A stretch of 64,000 nucleotides of DNA. Source: Leucothrix arctica. Lineage in GTDB: Bacteria; Pseudomonadota; Gammaproteobacteria; Thiotrichales; Thiotrichaceae. Numbering within the stretch: the first letter of the stretch is position 1; each line of letters starts with the position of its first letter. Location of the stretch: positions 25,395 to 89,394 of the forward strand of contig NZ_QGKL01000024.1 in NCBI RefSeq assembly GCF_003172895.1, read 5' to 3'. The notes beneath the pieces are model-generated. The model saw only the letters and a program-made list of their open reading frames with translations, was not told where the DNA came from and did not search any database. This document shows, piece after piece, positions 45,055 to 53,182 of this stretch. A program made the translations under genes and the position numbers.

Positions 45055-47197
45055 AAATCTTAGTGCTACTTTTCTGACAGTTTAGGAGGAGTGCGGTCTG
45101 TGGTGGCATGTAGGGCAGTAATATCCCCATTTGCATTAGCAGCTCGCCAGTGAGTGTTAGGTTGTTTTCGATGAGCCACTCAGGTAGTGCACGGGCAAAA
45201 CCTGCCAACTCAGAGAGGTTGTTATTTAAACAAGTAATTGTGTAATTTGCATCAGGAATAAGTCCATGCAGCTTTAAACGACCAGCAGAGGCGTGTAAAT
45301 GACTGCCGTCGCTAGTCACTGTCCAAAGTGATTTGGACTGATCTTCAGAGACTAGACCTTGTGTGTGCAAGCAGTCTTGTTTACTCGGTAGGCGCCACAG
45401 CTTTGCTGAGCTTTGCCAGTCGCGGTTAGCTTTGTAAATGTCGGTGTAGTGCTTAACGACTTTACGTTGAGTGTTGTTTAGCAAGCGACTGTCGAACTCA
45501 AAACCTGTTTGACCTTGTAGCGCAACGATGGCGCGAGTGTCTAGTGAGGTTTGTCTGCCGGTTAAGTGTGCGGTACCAGAGCCGATATGCGCACCCATGA
45601 TTTCAGGTGGGAAGAACATACTAAAGCCACGTTGAATGCTGATGCGCTCAATAGGGTCAATATTATCAGATGTCCAAACGCGACCGGTATGCTGCAAAAC
45701 ACCAAAGTCAGCGCGACCGCCACCTGAGGCACAGCTCTCTATTTCTAGGGAAGGGTGGGCTTCATTGAGCGCGCTCATTAATGCGTAAACAGCGGTAACT
45801 TGTTTGTGCTGCGATGGGTGTAGATTAGAGCCAGCATTTAACGTGTCTCGGTTCATATCCCACTTTATGTAATCAATCTTATGCTTAGCAACCAGCGATG
45901 ACATTGCGGTAAATAGATATTCAAATAACGCTGGCTGACTTAAATCTAATACTTCTTGGTAACGGCCCGGTACTAGCGGATAAGGCTGATATTGGAGTAC
46001 CCACTCAGGATGCTCACGGAACAGTGCGCTGTCAGGGTTGACCATTTCAGGCTCAAACCACAGACCAAACTGCATGCCTTTACTGCGAACGTGTTCAACT
46101 AATGGGCCAAGTCCGTCAGGGAATACAGCAGGGTCAACTTGCCAATCACCGAGTCCTGCTTGGTCATTACGACGGCCCATAAACCAACCGTCATCAAGCA
46201 CAAAACGTTCTGCGCCTGTGGCATGTGCGGCATCGACAAGTTCTTTTAGGCTGTCAGTGTTGAGGTCGAAATACATCGCTTCCCAACTGTTTGAATGCAC
46301 GGGTCTAGTGCTACGCGTCCACGTTGGTAATATGTTGTTTCGAGCAAACTGGTGGAGCTGCTGTGATAACGTTGAAAAACCGTTATTAGAGGTTGTCGTA
46401 TAAAGCGTTGGCGTTGTGTATTCCTGACCTTTCGCCAGTATCATCTCGCCCGGTAATAATAGCTCGCCACACTGAAAGTAACGCTCACATTCTGAGAGAC
46501 TTTCGATCATCATGCAGTAATTACCGCTCCAGCCAAGATGGGCTGCGAAGGCTTTGCCTGATAGTTCGTTAGTGCTGTCTTGTCCCAGGAATAACCCCGG
46601 GAAGTACTCATGACTAGTACGTCCACGGCGGTTATTGATTTGGAATCGACCTGCCGCTAATTCCGTTTTTTGCTGTTGGAACTCCTTCCCCCAGCGCCCG
46701 TGTAACGTGATCAGTTGATCCATGTCCAATGAGGTCGGAATGCTCGGGCAACTCAGCGCATTAACCGTGTAATGGCTATCAACTAGGTTGACCAGTGAGT
46801 GCGTCCAACTAAACACATTACTGTCAGAGTCACAGTTAATGGTTGTGGTGATCTGTAAACCTGCCGTGTCATCAGTTGCAGTAAAGACTAGTTTGTCTGT
46901 CTCGCGCAGTGCCTCAGTGAGTTCGAAACGGTGGGTGAAATTACTCCCGTCACGATGGCCTTGAAGGCCTGCTTCACCAAAAAAACCACGGCTGTTTTCA
47001 GGTAACAAGCTGATGTTTACACGCGAATCAAGCATCGCATTGGGGATTGAGTCCGAAACAAGTGTTTCAGCTGTCGCCGCATCTAACTCACTATTTAAAC
47101 GGCTACCGTAGTAGATAACCGTTGGAATAGCTTGCTCAATGCTGATCAGTAGTAGTGTTGATTCAGCGCTATCTAGGCGATAGTAGTGACTACTCAT
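45047..47197 (-). CDS. GH36 alpha-galactosidase, cytoplasmic
   Basis: A 716-residue GH36 enzyme. The nucleophile Asp447 lies in YIKWDMNRD, the motif SCASGGGRADFG at 488, and the acid/base candidate Asp511 in WTSDNIDPIERI. ERFVLDDGWF and GLWFEPEMVN are further family marks. No signal peptide. It removes alpha-linked galactose from imported substrates such as melibiose, raffinose or, in a marine setting, floridoside. The ATG at 47197 gives a 4-base overlap with the permease gene; the 41 residues before it in the longer frame are unlike the family. Confidence 0.95.
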   Translation of the reverse strand: MSSHYYRLDSAESTLLLISIEQAIPTVIYYGSRLNSELDAATAETLVSDSIPNAMLDSRVNISLLPENSRGFFGEAGLQGHRDGSNFTHRFELTEALRETDKLVFTATDDTAGLQITTTINCDSDSNVFSWTHSLVNLVDSHYTVNALSCPSIPTSLDMDQLITLHGRWGKEFQQQKTELAAGRFQINNRRGRTSHEYFPGLFLGQDSTNELSGKAFAAHLGWSGNYCMMIESLSECERYFQCGELLLPGEMILAKGQEYTTPTLYTTTSNNGFSTLSQQLHQFARNNILPTWTRSTRPVHSNSWEAMYFDLNTDSLKELVDAAHATGAERFVLDDGWFMGRRNDQAGLGDWQVDPAVFPDGLGPLVEHVRSKGMQFGLWFEPEMVNPDSALFREHPEWVLQYQPYPLVPGRYQEVLDLSQPALFEYLFTAMSSLVAKHKIDYIKWDMNRDTLNAGSNLHPSQHKQVTAVYALMSALNEAHPSLEIESCASGGGRADFGVLQHTGRVWTSDNIDPIERISIQRGFSMFFPPEIMGAHIGSGTAHLTGRQTSLDTRAIVALQGQTGFEFDSRLLNNTQRKVVKHYTDIYKANRDWQSSAKLWRLPSKQDCLHTQGLVSEDQSKSLWTVTSDGSHLHASAGRLKLHGLIPDANYTITCLNNNLSELAGFARALPEWLIENNLTLTGELLMQMGILLPYMPPQTALLLNCQKSSTKIYE

Positions 47198-48045
47198 CCT
47201 TTGTTTGCTCCTAGCGTTAGACCTGCAACAAAGTGCTTTTGCATTAAGAAGAACAGCATTACTGGTGGTAACGCGGCGATAATTGAGCCAGCGCTGATCA
47301 AGTGCCAAGACGCTAGCCACTGGCCGCGTAGTGCATTTAGACCTGCTGTGACAGGACGAACTTCATCACTTTGCACCAAGATTAATGCCCAGAAAAAGTC
47401 ATTCCATATAAAGGTAAATACCAGTACTGCCAGTGCTGCGAGAGCAGGGCGTACTAATGGCACGATGATATAGATAAATATTTGCCAATCTTTTACGCCT
47501 TCAGAGCGAGCAGACTCCATTAATTCATTGGGTAATTGAGCGATGAAGTTACGCATAAACAAGGTACAGAAGCCGGTTTGGAAGGCAACATGGAATAACA
47601 CAAGTCCAAGCGTTGTGTCATAAAGACCAAATGCGATGGTTAAGTCACGTACTGGAATCATCAAAATTTGGAACGGCACGAAGTTGCCCGCAATGAATAG
47701 TGCGAACAAAAATAGGTTGCCGCGAAACTTGTACTTAGCCAGCGCGAAGCCTGCCATTGTGGCCAGCGCAATACTGCCGATTGCTGTCGGTACGGTAATT
47801 TTCAATGTGTTGAAAAGGTACTGCCACATCGGCGTTGCTTTGAATACTTCGGTGTAATTCTCAACTAGGTTCCAGTCACTTGGAATGCCCCAGTAGTTAC
47901 CTTGGTTGATGTCTTCAATAGAGCGCATGGAGGTCAGTGCGACGGCTAATAAAGGCAGTAACCAGATTAATAGTGTGATTGGTACAGCAAGACGATAGCT
48001 GATGTTAGCCGCAGTTGAACGATGTTTTAGTGGCGTTGGAAACAT
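47194..48045 (-). CDS. Galactoside ABC importer permease (MalG-like)
   Basis: A 283-residue permease with six membrane spans, the EAA-type loop (ELMESARSEGVKDWQIFIYI) and the C-terminal HFVAGLTLGANKG. The ATG at 48045 has a strong GGAGGAG ribosome site, and the longer frame is rejected. It follows the MalF-like gene by two bases and overlaps the GH36 gene by four. It carries the galactoside channel together with the MalF-like subunit. Normal length, unlike the extended MalG of the first importer. Confidence 0.93.
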   Translation of the reverse strand: MFPTPLKHRSTAANISYRLAVPITLLIWLLPLLAVALTSMRSIEDINQGNYWGIPSDWNLVENYTEVFKATPMWQYLFNTLKITVPTAIGSIALATMAGFALAKYKFRGNLFLFALFIAGNFVPFQILMIPVRDLTIAFGLYDTTLGLVLFHVAFQTGFCTLFMRNFIAQLPNELMESARSEGVKDWQIFIYIIVPLVRPALAALAVLVFTFIWNDFFWALILVQSDEVRPVTAGLNALRGQWLASWHLISAGSIIAALPPVMLFFLMQKHFVAGLTLGANKG

Positions 48046-48047
48046 GA

Positions 48048-48926
48048 TTAACGCTCCTCCGATTTTAACATGCGCCATAGGAAGAAGGCGATGTAGATGT
48101 TCATGATCATGAATAAGGCGGTTGCGATTGCTGCACCGTAACCCATTCGGAAGCTGTTAATACTCTGCTCGTACATGAAGTAGGCCAGTACCGAACTACT
48201 ACCATAAGGACCTCCGTCGGTCATGATGGCGATGAGGTCGAAGCTTCGAAGTGCCCCGATGACTGTGACCACGATGGCGATAAAGGTTGCCGGGCGTAAC
48301 TGCGGCAAAATGATGTACCAAAGCATTTTAAAACCTTTGGCGTTATCTAAGCGTGCTGCCTCTATCTGTTCTGGATTTAAGCCATTTAAACCAGTGAGAT
48401 AAAGAATCATGCAGTAAGCAATTTGTGGCCATAAACCCGCGATAATAATGGCGTAGGTCACAGTGTCTTCATTGGCGAGCACGGATATTGGCTCCATTCC
48501 AAAGAACCCCATGACGTGTCCTAATAAACCGAAGCCTGGGTCATAGAACCAAGCAAACACTAAACCGACAACCACTTGTGAAATAACAAAAGGGAAGAAG
48601 AATAGTGATTTTGCTAAGCGTATTCCGGCTACTTCTTGGTTAAGAAATAAGGCGATTGCTAGACCAATAATCGGCGCTAACATAAAGAACACTAACCAAA
48701 TAATGTTGTTCTTAAGGGATAGCCAAAAGCGGTCGTCATCGAACAGTTCGACATAGTTAGCGACACCAACCCATGTCTTTTCACCCAGACCGTCCCACTC
48801 ATAAAAGCTTAATGAGATGCTTTGAATAATAGGGTAAAGCACATAAACCACAAACATGATTAATGCGGGCATTAAGAATAGCCAAGGAGTTATATTGAAC
48901 TGGCGTTTGCTGGCTTTTTGGCTCAT
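48048..48926 (-). CDS. Galactoside ABC importer permease (MalF-like)
   Basis: A 292-residue permease of normal size. Spans start at ITPWLFLMPALIMFVVYVLYP, and the EAA loop is EQIEAARLDNAKGFKMLWYI. It is the first gene of the galactoside operon. The ATG at 48926 is preferred: the longer frame begins with GTG inside a GGAACATTGTTCC operator, where the transcript would not normally start coding. The MalK-like partner is encoded separately in the divergent IclR operon. Confidence 0.93.
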   Translation of the reverse strand: MSQKASKRQFNITPWLFLMPALIMFVVYVLYPIIQSISLSFYEWDGLGEKTWVGVANYVELFDDDRFWLSLKNNIIWLVFFMLAPIIGLAIALFLNQEVAGIRLAKSLFFFPFVISQVVVGLVFAWFYDPGFGLLGHVMGFFGMEPISVLANEDTVTYAIIIAGLWPQIAYCMILYLTGLNGLNPEQIEAARLDNAKGFKMLWYIILPQLRPATFIAIVVTVIGALRSFDLIAIMTDGGPYGSSSVLAYFMYEQSINSFRMGYGAAIATALFMIMNIYIAFFLWRMLKSEER

Positions 48927-48959
48927 TGGTGTTACCCGGTTAAAAGCGTTGTGTAAATC

Positions 48960-48972
48960 GGAACATTGTTCC
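48960..48972. promoter_or_regulatory. IclR-type operator copy 1
   Basis: GGAACATTGTTCC, a perfect palindrome with one central base, 34 bases upstream of the MalF-like start. The same word recurs at 49071. Confidence 0.7.
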
Positions 48973-49070
48973 ACTTTTCGAAGTATATGGATATTTTACG
49001 ACGCCTGTCAATCCTCTTTGTGTCGTAAGTTATTATTTTAAATGAGTTATTGTTTTTGTTGTAATTTGGT

Positions 49071-49083
49071 GGAACAATGTTCC
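49071..49083. promoter_or_regulatory. IclR-type operator copy 2
   Basis: GGAACAATGTTCC, the reverse complement of copy 1 and 111 bases from it, flanked by T and A. It lies 35 bases upstream of the iclR start. Two copies between divergent operons point to the IclR product controlling both. Confidence 0.7.
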
Positions 49084-49117
49084 AAAATTGATTTATGCGG
49101 TTTGCAATAGAGGTGAT

Positions 49118-49918
49118 ATGGCGAAGGTAGCAGGTGTCAAAACAGAGAATAGTGGATTAACTCGTGGGTTAATGGTGGTGTCTGAAATTGCAGACTCACG
49201 CACTCCTTTGCGCTTTGCAGATCTTCAAGCGTCATTGGATGTGCCCAAAGCAACGCTACATAGGTTGCTTGGCAGTCTGCAGACTGAGGGTATGGTGCGC
49301 TTTAATGAAGGTAGCCAAACTTACAGTGTTGGTTATCGCTTATTAGAGTTGGCGAATCAGGCTTGGAAGCAGTCAGACGTTCGAGAACTTGCTTATTCTT
49401 CGATGTTAGACCTCGCTGAGGTGACCGGTGAGTCAGTTCAGCTAGCGGTACTCGTTGATACAAATGCAGTGTATTTGTCTCAAGTTGAGTCAGAGCAAAG
49501 TGTTCGTTATAGCGTGAGTGTGGGTGATAAATCACCGGTTTACTGTAGCGGTGTTGGTAAGGCGATGTTAGCCGCACTACCTTTAGATCAGCAGCGAGAG
49601 TTTGTTGGTTCAATAGAGTTTAAGCGCTATACGCAACAAACCATCACATCACCCGTGCTGTTATTGAGGCAGTTAAAAGAAATTTCTAAGTGCGGTTTCG
49701 CATTTGATACTGAGGAACATCAGCATGGTATTCGCTGTGTGGCTGCAGCGATTGTTGATACGGCGGGCTTGCCTGTTGCTGCGATAAGCGTAACCGCGCC
49801 CACTTTTCGTGTCACAGACAGTGACTTTGAGGATTGGGGTAAAAGAGTAGCTAAGGCGGCGCAGACTATTGCGCAGCGTCTTCAGCCTGAAACTAAATTG
49901 AGTGTAGAGGTTAAGTAA
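49118..49918 (+). CDS. IclR-family regulator of the galactoside locus
   Basis: A 266-residue IclR protein. An N-terminal winged helix (TPLRFADLQASLDVPKATLH) and an effector domain with the usual GVGKAMLAALPLDQQREFV and RCVAAAIVDTAGLPVAAISV blocks. The ATG at 49118 follows GAGG. Its stop codon overlaps the start of the MalK-like gene by one base (TAATG), so regulator and ATPase are cotranslated. The two GGAACA-TGTTCC palindromes upstream are its likely binding sites. Inducer inferred to be galactose or a galactoside. Confidence 0.92.
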   Translation: MAKVAGVKTENSGLTRGLMVVSEIADSRTPLRFADLQASLDVPKATLHRLLGSLQTEGMVRFNEGSQTYSVGYRLLELANQAWKQSDVRELAYSSMLDLAEVTGESVQLAVLVDTNAVYLSQVESEQSVRYSVSVGDKSPVYCSGVGKAMLAALPLDQQREFVGSIEFKRYTQQTITSPVLLLRQLKEISKCGFAFDTEEHQHGIRCVAAAIVDTAGLPVAAISVTAPTFRVTDSDFEDWGKRVAKAAQTIAQRLQPETKLSVEVK

Positions 49919-51012
49919 TGGCTGACGTAAAGCTATCAAAATTGGTTAAGTCGTTTGGTAATATAGAAGTCATTCATGGTGTTGATTTACAAATTAACTC
50001 TGGTGAATTTACGGTATTTGTTGGTCCGTCAGGTTGTGGTAAATCAACTTTGTTGCGACTGATTGCAGGCTTGGAGGAAGTCACAACAGGTATGGTTGAG
50101 ATTGGCGGTAAAGATGTGACTCATCTTGAAGCGGCCGGACGTGGAATCGCAATGGTATTCCAGTCATACGCGCTTTATCCTCACATGACGGTTGAAGAGA
50201 ATCTTGGTTTTGGTTTGAAGATGAATGGCGTAGATAAGAGCGTCATTAAAGAAAAAGTAGATCATGCGGCTAAGATTTTGCAATTAGGCGACTATATGTC
50301 TAGAAAGCCTAAAGCTTTATCGGGTGGGCAACGCCAGCGTGTAGCTATTGGTCGTGCGATTGTGCGTAATCCAGAGGTGTTTTTGTTTGATGAGCCGTTG
50401 TCGAACCTTGATGCGGAGTTACGCGTAGAGATGCGTTTAGAAATTGGTAAATTGCACCAGCAATTGGGTAATACCATGATCTATGTGACGCATGATCAAG
50501 TCGAAGCAATGACGATGGCGGATAAGATTGTAGTGCTGCGTGCAGGGCATGTTGAGCAGCATGGTTCGCCACTGGAGTTATATACGCATCCTCAAAACTT
50601 GTTTGTTGCGGGTTTTATTGGTTCGCCACGTATGAACTTTATGCCAGTGACGCTGACTAGGGCGGGTAGTGACGTTACGCAGGTCAAACTGCCTGATGGT
50701 CAAATAGTTTCATTAAATTTTGATACGAGTAATGCGACGGTTGGTGACACGCTAACACTTGGTTTACGTCCAGAGAACCTCTCTGCTTCAGAGGGTGATT
50801 TGAGTTTTGATCTGAAGGTTGTGTTGTCTGAACACCTAGGTGGAACGTCATTCCTTTATGGGGAGTACGGCGGTAACGATAACTTTGTGGTTGAGCGCTC
50901 TGGGCATGATCGTACCAAAGCAGGTGAAGTCGTTTCAGTTGCCGCTGCAACAGAGAGTGCCTACTTGTTTGCTTCAGACGAGAGTGCATTCAAGCGTCGA
51001 GTGACCGTCTAA
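49918..51012 (+). CDS. Galactoside ABC importer ATPase (MalK-like)
   Basis: A 364-residue ATPase with Walker A GPSGCGKST, signature LSGGQRQRVAIGR, Walker B FLFDEPLSNLD and switch histidine YVTHDQVEAMTMADK, then a C-terminal TOBE region (TLGLRPENLSASEGDL). It is coupled to iclR by a one-base overlap and serves the permease pair encoded divergently. Separate promoters for ATPase and permeases let one ATPase serve more than one importer, though the first importer has its own ATPase. Confidence 0.93.
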   Translation: MADVKLSKLVKSFGNIEVIHGVDLQINSGEFTVFVGPSGCGKSTLLRLIAGLEEVTTGMVEIGGKDVTHLEAAGRGIAMVFQSYALYPHMTVEENLGFGLKMNGVDKSVIKEKVDHAAKILQLGDYMSRKPKALSGGQRQRVAIGRAIVRNPEVFLFDEPLSNLDAELRVEMRLEIGKLHQQLGNTMIYVTHDQVEAMTMADKIVVLRAGHVEQHGSPLELYTHPQNLFVAGFIGSPRMNFMPVTLTRAGSDVTQVKLPDGQIVSLNFDTSNATVGDTLTLGLRPENLSASEGDLSFDLKVVLSEHLGGTSFLYGEYGGNDNFVVERSGHDRTKAGEVVSVAAATESAYLFASDESAFKRRVTV

Positions 51013-51125
51013 GCGTTTCGTATAACTTATATATTACCAGCTGAAATATAAAAATAATTTGTACAGTTGGTATTCATTTTGATTGTGATATGACTAGCAC
51101 ATGGCCTTCCTTTAAGAGAATAAAT

Positions 51126-51160
51126 AGGTACTTTCGTGTAACTTAAGTACCTGATTTTTA
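51126..51160 (+). terminator. Candidate terminator after the MalK-like gene
   Basis: Eight-base arms AGGTACTT (51126-51133) and AAGTACCT (51145-51152) with an 11-base loop, then a T-rich stretch. It lies 114 bases after the stop codon; the intervening bases are AT-rich without a gene. Confidence 0.6.
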
Positions 51161-51279
51161 CTTTTCTTTAATCATATAAATTATTGATTAGTATTAAAAA
51201 TACTGAAAATACGATCTGCATTGGTTGTGTTAACGTATTAAAGGGAGTTAATCAAAAATCAAAGTGGGGTAAACAGGGC

Positions 51280-51639
51280 GTGCTGTTTTCAGGTGATGTA
51301 CTTATTGTGTTTATACTATCCATTCTCTTTACGACGAGTGGGCAGTTATTGCAAAAGAGGGCATCTATAAAATATTCACAAAATAATGGCGATGGCGTGT
51401 TAAATAACATGCTTAATGCTGATGTTGTGCTGAGTATAATTTTTCTAGGACTTGGGCTAATGTTTTGGTTAATGGTATTAACTAAAATTGACTTGAGTTT
51501 GGCCTATCCATTACTAAGCCTTAACTACATTTTCATCTTACTGGGCGCTAAGTTTCTCTTTAAAGAAGCTATTCCTATACATAGATGGGTTGGTGTTGGC
51601 GTTATATTGTTAGGTATTAAAGTGTTGGTGGGGGCGTGA
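51280..51639 (+). CDS. ArnE-like small EamA/SMR membrane protein
   Basis: A 119-residue, four-span protein. FTTSGQLLQKRASIKY in span 1 and LSLAYPLLSLNYIFILLGAK with HRWVGVGVILLGIKVL resemble ArnE, a subunit of the flippase for undecaprenyl-phosphate-linked aminoarabinose. The start is uncertain: GTG at 51280 matches the family length, while an upstream TTG (51184) adds 32 hydrophilic, non-conserved residues. It overlaps the next, ArnF-like gene by four bases. No other arn gene is nearby, so the pair may flip another polyprenyl-linked sugar. Function inferred. Confidence 0.7.
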   Translation: MLFSGDVLIVFILSILFTTSGQLLQKRASIKYSQNNGDGVLNNMLNADVVLSIIFLGLGLMFWLMVLTKIDLSLAYPLLSLNYIFILLGAKFLFKEAIPIHRWVGVGVILLGIKVLVGA

Positions 51640-52082
51640 CGATGCAGAGCTATGCGACCCCAGTCACTCACTCAAAAGTGTCACCCGCTACTTGGGGACT
51701 GCTGATTACCGCCGTTATGCTTACGGCGATTGGTCAGCTTTTCATGAAAGTGAGTACCCAGTATTTAACAACTTGGGCGCAGTTCACTGATCAATTATTA
51801 ATTTGGCAGCTCGCACCTGCTGAGCAATCAATGCTTATTTGGTTTGTTTTGGGTGTGAGTAGTTACTTTGGCTCAATGATTTTGTGGATGTATGTGCTAT
51901 CATTTTTGAAGCTAAGCCGTGCTTATCCATTACTCAGTTTCGCTTATGTTTTGGTTTACTTAGGCGCTGTATTTTGGCCAAAAATTGGTGAGTCATTTAG
52001 TCTTGAAAAGAGCGTCGGTGTGTTCATTATTATTTTAGGCGTGATTATTGTTAGCATTCCTAGTAAAAAACCACTGAAATAG
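51636..52082 (+). CDS. ArnF-like small EamA/SMR membrane protein
   Basis: A 148-residue, four-span partner of the preceding gene (WGLLITAVMLTAIGQLFMKV, then LKLSRAYPLLSFAYVLVYLG and VGVFIIILGVIIVSIP). The AYPLLS motif is shared with the first gene and with ArnE/ArnF. A four-base overlap suggests a heterodimer. The cytoplasmic N-terminus (YATPVTHSKVSPATWG) is slightly longer than in ArnF. Likely a lipid-linked sugar flippase subunit; the true substrate is unknown. Confidence 0.75.
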   Translation: MTMQSYATPVTHSKVSPATWGLLITAVMLTAIGQLFMKVSTQYLTTWAQFTDQLLIWQLAPAEQSMLIWFVLGVSSYFGSMILWMYVLSFLKLSRAYPLLSFAYVLVYLGAVFWPKIGESFSLEKSVGVFIIILGVIIVSIPSKKPLK

Positions 52083-52234
52083 CCAACTAGCGTCTATTTT
52101 CCCGAATCCTAATGCTTTCCGATATACTCCATTAATAGTTAGTCGTGATAGTGCTGTAATTTTCTTATTCTAGAGCTAACGTTGACAGTTAATAGTAGCT
52201 GTTAAACTTTTTCTTATCGTGGATATATCGTCTT

Positions 52235-53179
52235 ATGCCTCAACTTCCTCCATTAAACTCTTTGCGCGTTCTTGAGTCAGCAGCAAGGAATTTAAGTTTT
52301 AGTAAAGCAGCCGATGAGTTGTTTGTGACTAAAGCTGCTGTGAGTCATCAGATCAAAGCCCTTGAAGAGTTTATGGGCTTTCCTCTGTTTGAGCGTAAGA
52401 ACCGTTCTATCGAATTAACGGAAGCGGCAGAAATAGCTTTACCCAAGCTCCGCGAAGGTTTTGAAAATCTTGCAGAAGCAGTACAGCTGATGCAGCGTCA
52501 TACCGAGCACGCAAGCGTCAATGTTTGCATGGCGCCATCATTTGCTGCGAAATGGTTGGTACCAAGACTGCATAAGTTTTCTGGTGCTCATCCTGATATT
52601 GATATGCAGATTACCGGTGACGACACATTGATCACCAGTCGTGTCTCCACAAGTAATATGAGTGAATGGTTTCGTGGTGAGAACATCGACGTCATTATTC
52701 GTTTTGGTGAGGGTGATTACCCAGGCTATCGTGTTGATAAGTTATTTGACGTGTCTGCTGTGCCGCTTTGTAGTCCAGATTTACTTGAAGGGGAGAATGC
52801 GTTAAAGACACCTGATGACCTTCGTAATTACACACTGCTGCATGATGACACTGGCTATACAGGCCGCCCTAGTTGGGCACGTTGGTTGGAGTTAGCAGGC
52901 GTGGAAGGTGTTGATGCGAAGCGAGGTCTCCACTTTAACCATGTACTGCTTGTATTAGCCGGTGCGGTTGATAAACAGGGAATCGGCTTGAGCATGGAAC
53001 CACTGGCTCAGTATGATATTGATGCTGGACGCTTGTGTATTCCATTCGACTTAAAAATGCCGCTAGAATCTTCTTATTACGTTATTCGCCCTGAAGAAAA
53101 AGGGAATGACGCGGTTGAAGCATTTGTAACATGGTTACTCGAAGAAGCCGCTGAATCTCAACCGGCAGCGGCTTCTTAA
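52235..53179 (+). CDS. LysR-family regulator (GcvA-like)
   Basis: A 314-residue LysR protein with a winged helix typical of the GcvA group (LNSLRVLESAARNLSFSKAA, TKAAVSHQIKALEEF) and a full effector domain. No divergent partner gene is evident, so its target is not clear from context; it may lie outside the window. It ends three bases before the convergent ybbP-like gene. Confidence 0.9.
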   Translation: MPQLPPLNSLRVLESAARNLSFSKAADELFVTKAAVSHQIKALEEFMGFPLFERKNRSIELTEAAEIALPKLREGFENLAEAVQLMQRHTEHASVNVCMAPSFAAKWLVPRLHKFSGAHPDIDMQITGDDTLITSRVSTSNMSEWFRGENIDVIIRFGEGDYPGYRVDKLFDVSAVPLCSPDLLEGENALKTPDDLRNYTLLHDDTGYTGRPSWARWLELAGVEGVDAKRGLHFNHVLLVLAGAVDKQGIGLSMEPLAQYDIDAGRLCIPFDLKMPLESSYYVIRPEEKGNDAVEAFVTWLLEEAAESQPAAAS

Positions 53180-53182
53180 GCG

